This document shows, piece by piece, positions 53,077 through 62,221 of a DNA stretch of 64,000 nt. The position numbers and the translations under genes are program-made. Origin of the DNA: Paenibacillus agilis (GTDB lineage Bacteria > Bacillota > Bacilli > Paenibacillales > Paenibacillaceae); NCBI RefSeq assembly GCF_007786455.1, contig NZ_VNJK01000004.1:1-64000 (forward strand). Direction: 5' to 3'. The notes under the pieces are model-generated. The model did not search any database, was not told the DNA's origin, and saw only the letters and a program-made list of their open reading frames with translations. How positions within the stretch are numbered: position 1 is the stretch's first letter; the number at the start of each line of letters is the position of its first letter.

Positions 53077-54299
53077 TGAACTCTATCCAGCTTAAAATGG
53101 TACACACGTTGTTCCATTCAACAAACTCTGTATTTATTCCTTACTTACCGCTGCTGCTTCTGCAAAGAGGATTCAGTACTACCGAGACGAGTACGTTGCT
53201 TATGCTCGGACCTTTTATTGCTATGTTTGCTCAGCCAGTGGCAGGAATGATAAGCGATAGAATAGGAGCGGTTCGTCCGCTCCTTTTGTCGCTGTGGGTG
53301 TTAATGGGGATTTGCGGAACAACATTGTTTTTAACGACTGATTCTTACATAACCATTGCAAGTTTATTAATCATGTATATCTTTTTCATGCCGACGGTTT
53401 CGTTGCTGGATGCCCTTACCGTGAAAATGGCACCATTGCTCGGCACCTCCTACAGCTCAATTCGATTGTGGGGATCTGTTGGCTTCTGTCTCATGCTTGT
53501 AGGAATGGGCATGTTTTTCGATCAAATTGGTGGGGTTAGCGCTCTCTTATGGGTATTTCTCAGCATTTGGTCTGGAGTCATGATTATGTTTTTGATTATG
53601 CGTGAACCAGAAGCGACAACTTCTGAGAGAGACAAGGTGGAAGAAGCAAGCAAACCTCGCACCTTGAATTGGAAGTCTGCTCGACAAGTATTTGCGAATC
53701 CGACCTTGTTGGTATTCTTCGGTATGCTTATGCTAATTGCAATTCCTCATCGCATGAATGATGGTCTGCTTAGTATTCACCTTCAAGCTGAAGGCGGGAC
53801 GGGCAATCATATTTCGTGGGCTTGGGCAGTGGCTGGGGCAAGTGAAATAATTGGATTTTTCTTTATGGGCAATATCGTGAAAAGATTTTCGATGCAGCGT
53901 ATGCTCTTGATCGTATCTATTTTATATACAATCCGGTGGGGGCTGTGTGTATGGTTTACGGACCCATGGGCGATTGTAGCGATTCAAGCTATGCATGCCA
54001 TTACTTTTGTAGCGGTCTGGGTGACATCTATTGAGTTCGTTGCACGCATATTACCAAGGGAGATGAATGCAACGGGGCAAGCCCTTTTGAACATGCTGTT
54101 CATTGGCGTCGCTGGTATTGCAGGAGGCTCAATTGGTGGAGCACTGCATGAATCGTACGGCGGAGCAGGGATGTACAGCTTCGGTATCGTGAGTGCCGCA
54201 TTAGCTGCGATTGGATTTATGATCTGGTCCAATCAATCCAAAGCTCGCAAGCAGAAGTACAATAAGGTAAGCCACAAGCAGGTCTCATCTTCTTTGTAA
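53076..54299 (+). CDS. MFS transporter
   Basis: This 407-residue permease has 12 predicted helices. Loop motifs include AGMISDRIGAVRPLLLS between helices 2 and 3 (about 53-70) and SSIRLWGSVGFCLMLVG near 127-143. It resembles the MFS_1-like (nucleoside/phenylpropionate) group of Firmicutes. The GTG start shares its G with the stop codon of the pepF-like gene. I see no strong binding site, so expression probably depends on coupling. The substrate is unknown. Confidence 0.85.
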   Translation: MNSIQLKMVHTLFHSTNSVFIPYLPLLLLQRGFSTTETSTLLMLGPFIAMFAQPVAGMISDRIGAVRPLLLSLWVLMGICGTTLFLTTDSYITIASLLIMYIFFMPTVSLLDALTVKMAPLLGTSYSSIRLWGSVGFCLMLVGMGMFFDQIGGVSALLWVFLSIWSGVMIMFLIMREPEATTSERDKVEEASKPRTLNWKSARQVFANPTLLVFFGMLMLIAIPHRMNDGLLSIHLQAEGGTGNHISWAWAVAGASEIIGFFFMGNIVKRFSMQRMLLIVSILYTIRWGLCVWFTDPWAIVAIQAMHAITFVAVWVTSIEFVARILPREMNATGQALLNMLFIGVAGIAGGSIGGALHESYGGAGMYSFGIVSAALAAIGFMIWSNQSKARKQKYNKVSHKQVSSSL

Positions 54300-54354
54300 A
54301 ATAGAAGGTTAAATCGAAGACGTATGACTTCGGCGAACTGGTAGTCTGATTGCA

Positions 54355-54387
54355 TAACAAAAGAAGAAGCTCTAGTAGAGCTTCTTC
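54355..54387 (-). terminator. Intrinsic terminator of the SASP gene at 54440 (minus strand)
   Basis: An 11-bp stem gaagaagctct with agagcttcttc. The T-run is on the minus strand (ttttgtt), so it ends transcription of the minus-strand SASP gene. Confidence 0.88.
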
Positions 54388-54439
54388 GGCATTAGGAGTT
54401 AAGTATATAGGTGGAGAAGCGTCACATTGATACAATTAG

Positions 54440-54679
54440 TTAGCGCGTATTGCGGCTGCCAGCTAATTGCTGCTCACCAATTTGGACAAGGCGTTTTGTG
54501 ATGTAACCACCAATAGTACCTGTGTCACGAGTGGTGTAATTGCCATAGTAGCCGTCTTGCGGAATCGGAATTCCTAGCTCTTGTGCAATTTCGTATTTCA
54601 ATTGCTGTAAAGCTGCAGTTGCCTGTGGAACAACGAGGTTGTTCGTACGGCTTTGGTTGTTAGTTTGGTTTCCTGCCAT
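54440..54679 (-). CDS. Alpha/beta-type small acid-soluble spore protein, copy 1
   Basis: This 79-residue DNA-binding spore protein has the family blocks KYEIAQELGI (protease site) and DTGTIGGYITKRLVQIGEQQ (truncated here from the conserved C-terminal half). It coats spore DNA and protects it from UV and heat. I chose the ATG at 54679 behind ataggaggtgaacaac. A second copy at 57940 encodes nearly the same protein. Confidence 0.95.
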   Translation of the reverse strand: MAGNQTNNQSRTNNLVVPQATAALQQLKYEIAQELGIPIPQDGYYGNYTTRDTGTIGGYITKRLVQIGEQQLAGSRNTR

Positions 54680-54755
54680 GTTGTTCACCTCCTATGAAGT
54701 TAGTATGGAAAAGTAATGTGTAAATATGCATACGGTTAATAGGATGGTAAATGTA

Positions 54756-54800
54756 AATAATGCCAAGCATCGGATAGATGCTTGGCATTATTATTTTTTG
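54756..54800 (+). terminator. Intrinsic terminator between the SASP and galM genes, bidirectional
   Basis: The 16-bp stem aataatgccaagcatc pairs with gatgcttggcattatt, with a T-rich tail. Confidence 0.92.
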
Positions 54801-54846
54801 TCGTTCATGATTGATCCATATTTGTATCGGATTAACGAGTGATGGA

Positions 54847-55812
54847 CTACGGATGGATTATATCCAATTCAAGGACGAGCTCTACAGGAGTGTTAGGCAG
54901 CAATTCAATCAGGCCTGTTGTCTCTTGGTCGAAAGGAAGGTTTGGTGCATCAGGCAGCCACGTATATGGTTCTACGCAAATAATTTCATTTGCTTCGCCG
55001 CGAGTGTACAATACCCAATGTTTAAAATAAGGCTCGTTGCCTGCATATCGAATGCGATAGCCATCTTCACGCGTTAACCAAGCTTCAGGGTGTTGTCCAC
55101 CTGTACTGAAAACAGTATCATAGTTGGTTCCTTGTAGATTTTGTCCCGTATTCAAGCCCTTATGTTCGCCTAGAGGTAGTGTTCTGCCTGTCATAATGAG
55201 CTCTTCATCGAGTTCATAAATGCCAGCGACAGGGACTTGAAGACTCCATTTCTCGGGTTCGCTATCAAGCTGGAACCATGTATGTGTGCCATAGCCAAAT
55301 GGCGCAGGCTGCTTACCTATGTTCGTCATTTCCAGCTTCTGTGTTAAGCGGTGTCCCTTTAAAATATGTGTCAATTTTAACTCAAGCGGAGTCGGATACT
55401 GCCTCATCCAATTTGCATCTTCTTCCGTACGGAATACAGTAGTAACGATACATTGATCATTCTCTACAACAGCAGATTGTACGGTCCAAGCTTGAGTGCG
55501 GTGCAATCCGTGGATATGATTGTCATTCGCTGTATTTTGGTCGAATTGATAATCCACCCCTGCATAGGAGAAGCGGCCACGACGAATGCGTCCAGGCGGC
55601 ATTAGCATTGGAATACCAAAGTGGTATGGTTTAGTCATGTAGTAATCCAAGTCGCTCTCGGCTGGTGTTCTCAATACATCGCGTTCAGCTTGCTTGTCCC
55701 ACAATCGAATAATGTTGTTTCCGAGGCTCGGCAGCAATGTGGCTTCGAGTGTCTCACTGTGCATAATGATCGTTTCGTGTCCATTCCAATTTCCCTTAGT
55801 AATTTGATGCAT
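54847..55812 (-). CDS. Aldose 1-epimerase family protein
   Basis: This 321-residue enzyme interconverts the alpha and beta anomers of sugars. The catalytic His pair is in NHIHGLHR near residue 99 and FGYGTHTWF near residue 173; the catalytic Glu is in CVEPYT near 284. It belongs to the GalM/YeaD-like family, and the sugar is not defined. The start follows cataaaggagacgattcc. It stands alone between terminators and the trpS region. Confidence 0.9.
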   Translation of the reverse strand: MHQITKGNWNGHETIIMHSETLEATLLPSLGNNIIRLWDKQAERDVLRTPAESDLDYYMTKPYHFGIPMLMPPGRIRRGRFSYAGVDYQFDQNTANDNHIHGLHRTQAWTVQSAVVENDQCIVTTVFRTEEDANWMRQYPTPLELKLTHILKGHRLTQKLEMTNIGKQPAPFGYGTHTWFQLDSEPEKWSLQVPVAGIYELDEELIMTGRTLPLGEHKGLNTGQNLQGTNYDTVFSTGGQHPEAWLTREDGYRIRYAGNEPYFKHWVLYTRGEANEIICVEPYTWLPDAPNLPFDQETTGLIELLPNTPVELVLELDIIHP

Positions 55813-55963
55813 GGAATCGTCTCCTTTATGTAAGCAATCAATACGTTAATGATAGCAAATGGCAGAGGCAATGTCATACTGCTTGTTCGCTCACACGATT
55901 TGCAATGATAGCGGTAAAACCAGGCATTGAGCACAACATGCTGTAAGCTCAGCATGTAATTGA

Positions 55964-55992
55964 TTGACAAATAACGATACGGCTGATAATCT
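55964..55992 (+). promoter_or_regulatory. Promoter of the trpS T-box transcript
   Basis: A -35 box TTGACA and a -10 box TAATCT have 17-base spacing. The leader RNA would start near 56000. Confidence 0.72.
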
Positions 55993-56009
55993 AACAAATA
56001 ACTATTTGC

Positions 56010-56317
56010 TTGCTTATACGGAACAGAAATCGTTGAAGAGGATAAGTAGATCGTGATGAGTCGCTGCAGAGAGCCGATGGTAGGTGAGAATCGGTGCGGG
56101 CGTCGTGATTGAATGGACCTCTGAGTGTCTTGAGGAACGTATGCTTATGAAGCACACTAGTATGCTATGACCGCAGCTCTGCGTTATGGAGAAGAGGCTT
56201 CCTGTTATGTTTGTTATGTGTATCAGATGCAATATGCTGATATGACATCATGACATCGAAGTGAATTAGGGTGGCAACACGGTCTTTCGTCCCTTGTGGA
56301 GACGAAAGGCCTTTTTT
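56010..56317 (+). ncRNA. T-box riboswitch of trpS
   Basis: A T-box leader. The Stem I start reads gaagaggataagtaga. A specifier triplet TGG (Trp codon) lies at 56114-56116 in tgaatggac. The T-box reads agggtggcaacacgg at 56268-56282, and the terminator stem ggtctttcgtc with gacgaaaggcc is followed by TTTTTT at 56281-56317. Uncharged tRNA-Trp (its gene is at 1096) should turn transcription on. Confidence 0.93.
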
Positions 56318-56435
56318 GCGTTCATCGGATGCTAAATGTACAGCGTTAAGGCTCCAATCCGATTCACGATAACTCTGTTAAGGTGCAATGAGCAAAATGA
56401 AACAGTAATAATATCCGAGTAAGGAGCGATGATGA

Positions 56436-57422
56436 ATGAAACGCGTATTATCAGGTATTCAACCAAGCGGTCAGCTGACGATGGGCAATTATATTGGCGC
56501 GATGCAGAACTTTGTAAAATTGCAGCATGATCATGAGTGCTTCTTTATGATCGTGGACTTGCACGCCATTACGGTGCCCCAAGATCCAGCTGCACTTCGT
56601 GAGCAGTCTGAGCAAGTAGCGGCATTGTACTTGGCTGCAGGAATCGACCCAAGCAAAGCTTCTATTTTCCTACAATCCCATGTGCCACAGCATGCTGAAC
56701 TTGGATGGTTGATGACGACAATTGCGAACATGGGCGAGCTTGAGCGCATGACGCAGTTTAAGGACAAGTCGGAAGGGAAAGAATCCATACCTGCTGGACT
56801 ATTCGTATATCCAACCTTGATGGCTGCAGATATTTTGGTATACAACGCAGAGCTTATCCCTGTAGGTGACGACCAGAAGCAGCATTTGGAGTTGACTCGT
56901 GACTTAGCGAACCGCTTCAACCATCGCTATGGAGATACATTCCGTATGCCAGAGCCTTATACGCCTGAAGTAGGGGCTCGTATTATGTCCTTGGATGATG
57001 CTTCTAAAAAAATGAGCAAGAGCAATCCAAATGCGGGCAGTTATATTGCTCTCTTGGATGATCCAGCGGTTGTTCGCAAGAAGATTAGCCGTGCGAAGAC
57101 AGATTCCGAAGCATTGGTTAAGTTTGATCCTGCTAACAAGCCTGAGATAAGCAATCTATTGGGCATCTACTCCCATATTTCAGGCTTGAGCGTAGCTGAG
57201 ATTGAAGCGAAATATGAAGGTCAAATGTACGGGCCATTCAAGAAGGACTTGGGTGAGCTTGTTGCTAACTTCTTGGAGCCACTGCAAGCACGTTACCGTG
57301 AAGTAAGACAATCAGGTGAGTTGTATGATGTCTTGAAGCAAGGGGCAGAACGTGCGCAAGAGGTTGCTCAATTAAAGCTTGATGATGTGAAGAAACGCAT
57401 GGGCTTTGTCATGCCACGCTAA
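56436..57422 (+). CDS. trpS: Tryptophanyl-tRNA synthetase
   Basis: This 328-residue class I synthetase has the HIGH-like motif GNYIGA (near residue 19) and the KMSKS loop KKMSKSN (near residue 193). It charges tRNA-Trp. The start follows aaggagcgatga. It is controlled by the T-box leader in front of it, and the terminator of the leader ends 119 bases before the start. Confidence 0.97.
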   Translation: MKRVLSGIQPSGQLTMGNYIGAMQNFVKLQHDHECFFMIVDLHAITVPQDPAALREQSEQVAALYLAAGIDPSKASIFLQSHVPQHAELGWLMTTIANMGELERMTQFKDKSEGKESIPAGLFVYPTLMAADILVYNAELIPVGDDQKQHLELTRDLANRFNHRYGDTFRMPEPYTPEVGARIMSLDDASKKMSKSNPNAGSYIALLDDPAVVRKKISRAKTDSEALVKFDPANKPEISNLLGIYSHISGLSVAEIEAKYEGQMYGPFKKDLGELVANFLEPLQARYREVRQSGELYDVLKQGAERAQEVAQLKLDDVKKRMGFVMPR

Positions 57423-57465
57423 GTACAGCAATCACAAGTTAAAAGGGTATGTGAACAATAGTAAT

Positions 57466-57506
57466 AGACCGGATGTGAGCCGTAGGGGCGAACGTCCGGT
57501 CTTTTA
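57466..57506 (+). terminator. Intrinsic terminator of trpS
   Basis: An outer stem agaccgga with tccggtct is followed by ttttattt. Confidence 0.8.
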
Positions 57507-57554
57507 TTTGTTAGATGGCTAGTGTCGCATTAACGAGAGCGGTTGAATCGAGAT

Positions 57555-57779
57555 TTACTTTGCTGTCTGTGAAGACTCGACTGGATTTGTCGCAGCAGCA
57601 GCTTGCTGCTCTGCTTGTTTACGATATTTTGCTTTGAACATAAATCCAAATCCTACATTAAAGAATGCTAAAACAGCACACAGCAAGGAAATCCAACCAT
57701 TTGAGCTTAAAGTAATGCTGGTTATCGTTAAGAGGATGATGGAGGAGAAGGCGAACCATAAAGCTAATCGTTTGGGCAT
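57555..57779 (-). CDS. Small membrane protein
   Basis: This 74-residue protein has two predicted helices (about 5-24 and 28-48) and an Ala/Gln/Lys-rich cytoplasmic tail (KQAEQQAAAATNPVESSQTAK). The start follows aaaaggagagattaca, a good signal. It has no name I recognise. It lies between trpS and a SASP gene, on the opposite strand from both. Confidence 0.7.
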   Translation of the reverse strand: MPKRLALWFAFSSIILLTITSITLSSNGWISLLCAVLAFFNVGFGFMFKAKYRKQAEQQAAAATNPVESSQTAK

Positions 57780-57939
57780 TGTAATCTCTCCTTTTGTTCA
57801 CAGTTGAGTAAGCTTCCCTTAGCGCTGCAACCATTTTCGAAAATGATAAATATTTAAGAATAACAATGAAAGAAGCGGACAAAATAAGCTTGCAAGCTTG
57901 CATAACCGAACAGCCATAGTGAAAGGGGATTTTCTTATC

Positions 57940-58173
57940 ATGGCAAACAACCAATCTCGTACTAACAATTTGGTCGTTCCACAAGCGACTGCAGCTTTGC
58001 AACAACTGAAATACGAAATTGCACAGGAATTGGGTATTCCAATTCCGCAAGACGGCTACTACGGTAACTACACGACTCGCGATACAGGAACTATCGGTGG
58101 TTACATTACGAAGCGTCTTGTGCAAATCGGGGAACAACAATTGTCTGGCGGCGCAGGTGGCGCAGGTCGTTAA
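57940..58173 (+). CDS. Alpha/beta-type small acid-soluble spore protein, copy 2
   Basis: This 77-residue protein is almost identical to the SASP at 54440 across the core (NNLVVPQATAALQQLKYEIA and the conserved C-terminal half). It ends in a Gly/Ala tail in place of AGSRNTR. I chose the ATG at 57940 behind gaaaggggattttctta. The two genes face opposite directions 3.3 kb apart with galM and trpS between them. Confidence 0.95.
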   Translation: MANNQSRTNNLVVPQATAALQQLKYEIAQELGIPIPQDGYYGNYTTRDTGTIGGYITKRLVQIGEQQLSGGAGGAGR

Positions 58174-58233
58174 TTGCCCCAAGTCATTTTTTTCGAGTTA
58201 TACAGCACGCTCATTGTAAAATGAGTGGCAGAC

Positions 58234-58264
58234 AGCTGTCCCAGCGCGCGGGGCAGCTTTTTGT
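58234..58264 (+). terminator. Intrinsic terminator of SASP copy 2
   Basis: A 9-bp stem agctgtccc with ggggcagct and a GC loop is followed by TTTTTG. Confidence 0.88.
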
Positions 58265-58540
58265 TGTGTTATATGTGAGAAAGGTTAATAAGGCTGGTTC
58301 TGATACCTTCCAAATCAGATGGAACGGAGTGCTTGACCATGACAGTACGCTTCTCACAAAAAAACATACGGACGTAGGAACGATCCGCATGCTAAAGAGA
58401 GCATGTATTTACAATGTAACACGTTTTACTACTGGAATAAAGAAGGAACTTCCAACCTTCACAAAGCGATTCATGACTGCTATACACGGCCTAATTGGTT
58501 GTGTTCTTTCATAAATACCTAATCAATTTGAGCAGCGGCC
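58265..58540. other. Intergenic stretch without a supported gene
   Basis: An open frame (58221-58514) overlaps the terminator and has no ribosome-binding site or recognisable protein. No RNA structure is obvious. Confidence 0.5.
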
Positions 58541-59527
58541 CTATACAGGCTCCAAGCCGCATCGTTTATAAAGCTTTTCTTCACTTAGCCACCCAATATA
58601 CGTATCAAGTGTTTCGTACTGCGCATTCATCATGACGACAGCTACAAATGGATATTGTTTGCGATGACGATATCTGACATCTACCCAACGTACGACAAAT
58701 CCATAACCCGTTGGTTGAACGGTTGCACAGCCATAGCGAGTAAAATATTGAAACGTTTTTACGACAGTTTCGCTTTTTGATGCTTCCACGGCAGGATGTT
58801 CATCGCACTTTGCTGTTTCGGTCCAACTGACTACACGATTTTTATGGAGCTGGCCTACACGAAACACACCGTTTTTGCATTTTTTCACAAGATTCCACTG
58901 CGACCAGACAACGGTTGGTATCAATGTATAGCGTTCTCCTAGCTTATGTTCGTTATCGAGCTTTGGCAATCTTCTTATAAGTAAACGATGGGTTAGTGTA
59001 CGCCACACGTAGTAAACAGCTAGTATGATGTATAGGACGGGAAATAGCACGGTTGGCTGAATCCATCCAAACATCCATATGGCAACAGCAATAAGATGAG
59101 AAGTAAATATAAATGGATCAAAGATCGGGATGATATTCCATGAGATCCATCGCTCTGAGAATGGTCGTATCGCTTGCGTACCGTACGTATTGAACAGGTC
59201 TGTAAAAACATGTAGCACAACAGCAATTGCAGTCCATAGCAATACATGTGGCCAATGGTTTGTCGGTATGAGCAGATGTAAACCCCCGGTTATAAGTAAG
59301 CTCCAAACGACTAGCATGGGAAGCGAGTGTGAGAAACCACGGTGGTTTCTTACATAAATTTCATTTCCTTTAAATTTGAAAATGGTATCGAAATCAGGAG
59401 CCTGAGAACCGATGATTGTTCCTGCTAACACAGCAGTTGCTGTCGTAGTATCTGCTGCGACAATGGGATCAATTTGTGAAAGGCCTGCTAAGCCTAATCC
59501 AATAGCCAGATGCGATATAGAATCCAT
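58541..59527 (-). CDS. YdjM-type membrane-bound metal-dependent hydrolase family protein
   Basis: This 328-residue protein begins MDSISHLAIGLGLAGLSQID. It carries the family's His/Asp pattern: the start motif SHLAIG, GSQAPDFDTIF, NHRGFSHSLPM and HVFTDLFNTYGTQ. Four to five helices lie in the first two thirds, and a soluble C-terminal part (about 200-328) follows. The family is of unknown enzymatic role. The start follows cagcggaggtgcaagtca. It is divergent from the heme-related genes at 59631 and beyond. Confidence 0.88.
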   Translation of the reverse strand: MDSISHLAIGLGLAGLSQIDPIVAADTTTATAVLAGTIIGSQAPDFDTIFKFKGNEIYVRNHRGFSHSLPMLVVWSLLITGGLHLLIPTNHWPHVLLWTAIAVVLHVFTDLFNTYGTQAIRPFSERWISWNIIPIFDPFIFTSHLIAVAIWMFGWIQPTVLFPVLYIILAVYYVWRTLTHRLLIRRLPKLDNEHKLGERYTLIPTVVWSQWNLVKKCKNGVFRVGQLHKNRVVSWTETAKCDEHPAVEASKSETVVKTFQYFTRYGCATVQPTGYGFVVRWVDVRYRHRKQYPFVAVVMMNAQYETLDTYIGWLSEEKLYKRCGLEPV

Positions 59528-59630
59528 TGACTTGCACCTCCGCTGTTGTATTGTGGTCAGACTTGAAGCAAAATATAAATAAAAAGAAAAGGCCGCCTAA
59601 GAGACGGTTCCAACATAATGGAGGATGGTC

Positions 59631-59927
59631 ATGGAACGCATTATATTTGTCGAATATCGAATCGATCCTGCAAAGCGGGATATTTACTTGAAAAAGGCTG
59701 CTGAGCAATTAGCTAACAGACAAGATGTGCTGTGGTACGAAGGTACAGACCAGCCAAATGTATTTGTAGAACAATGGCTAAATTCGACAGTGGAGCAATA
59801 CGAGGCAATGAAGCGAATGCGCCTAGAGGAGCAAAGTGAGTGGGATGAACTGACAGATTGTATTCCAGGAGGGAAATCAAAACTTCATATATGGGAGTTC
59901 GCTCGCGTTTCTCATGTATCTGAATAA
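59631..59927 (+). CDS. Small uncharacterised protein upstream of ctaB
   Basis: This 98-residue protein was not recognised. The strand-helix pattern (ERIIFVEYRID, AAEQLANRQDVLWYEG, VFVEQWLNS, EQYEAMKRMR) would fit a ferredoxin-like or dimeric alpha/beta barrel domain such as that of haem-degrading or monooxygenase-like proteins, but this is only an impression. The start follows aatggaggatggtc. Its position in front of ctaB gives no proof of a link; a separate promoter for ctaB lies between them. Confidence 0.65.
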   Translation: MERIIFVEYRIDPAKRDIYLKKAAEQLANRQDVLWYEGTDQPNVFVEQWLNSTVEQYEAMKRMRLEEQSEWDELTDCIPGGKSKLHIWEFARVSHVSE

Positions 59928-59980
59928 ATATGAAACTCCATCCATTGAATTGTCAAATTGATGAACGATTGCAATGAACA

Positions 59981-60010
59981 TTGTCATCAATTGATCTTAT
60001 TTGCTATGAT
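59981..60010 (+). promoter_or_regulatory. Promoter of ctaB
   Basis: A -35 box TTGTCA and a -10 box TATGAT have 18-base spacing, about 65 bases before the ctaB start. Confidence 0.62.
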
Positions 60011-60074
60011 GAAGATTACAGCAGGAGACATGAAATTCTGCTCGTTCTGAGAACAACAAGGAGGAACGTGATAC

Positions 60075-61004
60075 GTGGATAAGCAAATCACATATAGAAC
60101 TTCGCCAGAATCCGCAATTATGACCGAGAAACCAGCTCGGGATGGATTATGGAAGGAGTTTATTCAACTCACGAAGCCAGGCATTATTCGCTCTAATTTA
60201 TTAGCGGCGGTTGCGGGTTTCTGGGTCGCGGCTAAGTGGGATATACCTTGGGGGACTTTGCTGTGGATGATCGTTGGAGCCACTTTAACAATGGCTTCTT
60301 CTTGCGTGTTTAATAATTATTTTGACCGCGATTTCGACACCAAGATGGAACGGACGCAGAAGCGCGCACTACCATCTGGACGCTTACAGCCTCATGTCGT
60401 TTTAGGATATGCCATTGCACTCGGCATTGCAGGACTACTTGTATTATTCTTACTCGTTAATCCCGTAGCAGGACTATTTGGACTTATAGGAGTATTTGGA
60501 TACGTTGTTGTATATACGCTCTGGCTTAAGCGCACTTCTACATGGAGTACGTCTGTAGGGGCTATACCAGGGGCTATGCCTCCCGTTATTGGCTATACAG
60601 CGGTAACAGGATCGGTTGATCTAGGAGCAGTGCTTATGTTTGCCTTGCTGTTCTTATGGCAGCCGCCGCACTTCTGGGCACTTGGTGTACTTCGGGTAGA
60701 AGAATATCGCGCAGCGGGTTATCCTTTGCTTCCGGTTGTAAAGGGGATTAAGCGCACGAAGTGGCAAATGATTCCTTACGTTGTTCTGCTTCTCCCATTG
60801 TCGTGGGTGTTTTATTGGTTTGGCTATGCAGGCATCGTATACGCAATAGTCGGTACGATTATTAATGCGGCTTGGTTGTACGTGTGTATTTCAGGTTTGC
60901 GTACAAATAACAATGAAGCTTGGTCACGCAAAGCCTTTATTCTTTCTATTTATGCTATTATGCTGCATCTCATTGTTATCATTCTAGACACGATGGGCAA
61001 ATAA
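60075..61004 (+). CDS. ctaB: Protoheme IX farnesyltransferase (heme O synthase)
   Basis: This 309-residue integral membrane prenyltransferase converts haem B to haem O with farnesyl diphosphate for terminal oxidases. The aspartate-rich signature NNYFDRDFDTKMERTQKR is near residue 78, and a second conserved loop follows RTSTWSTSVGAIPGAMPPVIG. About eight helices are predicted. The GTG start at 60075 lies behind aaggaggaacgtgatac. The Sco-like gene follows 74 bases later, so the two should form a cytochrome oxidase assembly unit. Confidence 0.95.
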   Translation: MDKQITYRTSPESAIMTEKPARDGLWKEFIQLTKPGIIRSNLLAAVAGFWVAAKWDIPWGTLLWMIVGATLTMASSCVFNNYFDRDFDTKMERTQKRALPSGRLQPHVVLGYAIALGIAGLLVLFLLVNPVAGLFGLIGVFGYVVVYTLWLKRTSTWSTSVGAIPGAMPPVIGYTAVTGSVDLGAVLMFALLFLWQPPHFWALGVLRVEEYRAAGYPLLPVVKGIKRTKWQMIPYVVLLLPLSWVFYWFGYAGIVYAIVGTIINAAWLYVCISGLRTNNNEAWSRKAFILSIYAIMLHLIVIILDTMGK

Positions 61005-61077
61005 GTAAGGCAGAAACAATTACAAAGCAAGCGAAAGAGACATTCAAGAAAAGATGATGCGAAGGGGAGCGGGAGCT

Positions 61078-61731
61078 GTGGCAGCTTTTGTGAAAAAGTA
61101 TTCGTTACAAATCTTTTTATTCTCGTTGGTGTTTTTGTTTGGTATTGCCGCTGCATGGGTTTACGGTTCGGGCATGCTTAAAGAGGATGCTGGACAATCT
61201 GATCCGAATGCTGACTTTTCAATTATTAAGCAAGCTCCAGACTTTGCATTGGAGAATGTTGATGGCAAGTCAGTTTCTTTAGCGGATACCGAAGGCAAAG
61301 TTCGCTTGTTCTATTTCTTCTTTGCCAGCTGTCCGGATGTATGCCCTCCAACAACATATATGCTGACAGAGGCTCAGGATATGTTGAAGGAGAAAGGTGT
61401 ATTTGGCAAAGATGTCGTGTTCCATTCAGTCTCCTTTGATCCAGAGCGAGATTCCAAAGAAGTGCTGAAAAAATGGGCATTGGAGAAGAATAAAGCGGAT
61501 TTAAGCGGCTGGTATTTTTTGCGAGGGGATGAGAAGAAGACCGCAGAATTGATGGAACAGTTCGGTTCACTTGTAATTAAGGACAAGGACGGCAACTTCT
61601 CACACTCGAATTATGTCACGTTAGTAGATGGCGAGGGTAACATTCGCAAAGTTTACAATGTCCAAATGGACGCTGATGACGTTACCGCAGAAACGATTGC
61701 TACTGGTGTCATGAAGCTCCTTGAATCGTAA
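61078..61731 (+). CDS. SCO1/SenC-family copper chaperone
   Basis: This protein of about 217 residues has an N-terminal membrane anchor (about 12-30) and a thioredoxin-like domain. The copper ligands are Cys pair CPDVCPP (near 90-96) and the later His in SHSNY. Sco proteins help build the CuA site of cytochrome c oxidase. The start is uncertain: GTG at 61078 behind gaaggggagcgggagct is favoured over ATG 61054. It follows ctaB. The terminator lies in the end of the convergent gene. Confidence 0.9.
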   Translation: MAAFVKKYSLQIFLFSLVFLFGIAAAWVYGSGMLKEDAGQSDPNADFSIIKQAPDFALENVDGKSVSLADTEGKVRLFYFFFASCPDVCPPTTYMLTEAQDMLKEKGVFGKDVVFHSVSFDPERDSKEVLKKWALEKNKADLSGWYFLRGDEKKTAELMEQFGSLVIKDKDGNFSHSNYVTLVDGEGNIRKVYNVQMDADDVTAETIATGVMKLLES

Positions 61732-61752
61732 TCTTTATATCTTGAATTGTTA

Positions 61753-62112
61753 TTATTCATACGGGGTTGGAGTCGGATACATAATGTATTCCTCCAGCCC
61801 CGTTTTTTCTAGCTGCTGAATGATGTATTCGTCGGGCGTTCCTTCCACCCCTGCGTAGCCTCTACGTGTATAAATATGCTCGGCATCTGGAAAAGCGTCT
61901 CTTAAAACGCCGCGTATCTTTTTCCCAGAAGCATCATTGTCCATAAACAAATAAACTTCTCGATCTCCAACTTGTTTAATAAGTGTTTCCAGCTTGGCTG
62001 TGTTCAAGGTTCCGAATGTACATAAAATAAGAACATGATCATTCAGTAAGCGACGCAGCCTGCTGCGGTCATTTTTGCCTTCTACAACAATTACAATTTC
62101 TGTGTCATTCAT
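61753..62112 (-). CDS. Toprim-domain protein (YusF type)
   Basis: This 119-residue protein is essentially one Toprim domain. The catalytic Glu is in VVEGKND near residue 11, and the acidic DxD is in FMDNDASGKKIR near residue 57. Toprim domains occur in primases, topoisomerases and RNase M5; stand-alone short forms such as YusF are of unknown function. The start follows aaggaaggtgtacgcac. The C-terminal 15 codons overlap the terminator of the convergent Sco-like gene. Confidence 0.87.
   Translation of the reverse strand: MNDTEIVIVVEGKNDRSRLRRLLNDHVLILCTFGTLNTAKLETLIKQVGDREVYLFMDNDASGKKIRGVLRDAFPDAEHIYTRRGYAGVEGTPDEYIIQQLEKTGLEEYIMYPTPTPYE
61761..61809 (+). terminator. Terminator of the Sco-like gene, inside the Toprim gene
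   Basis: The 12-bp stem acggggttggag pairs with ctccagccccgt and is followed by TTTTTT on the plus strand. It lies within the 3' end of the minus-strand Toprim frame, which also remains open across it. Confidence 0.87.
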
Positions 62113-62221
62113 GTGCGTACACCTTCCTTACATGACAGTGACTAAACATGTCCCTTAATTCTATATAGTGTATCACAACTGTAGGAAAACGTTGCGCACG
62201 GAACGCGCTGCATAAAAATAA

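Noticed and set aside
58221-58514. A 97-codon open frame on the plus strand
   Set aside because: It begins inside the SASP terminator, has no binding site and no protein-like pattern.
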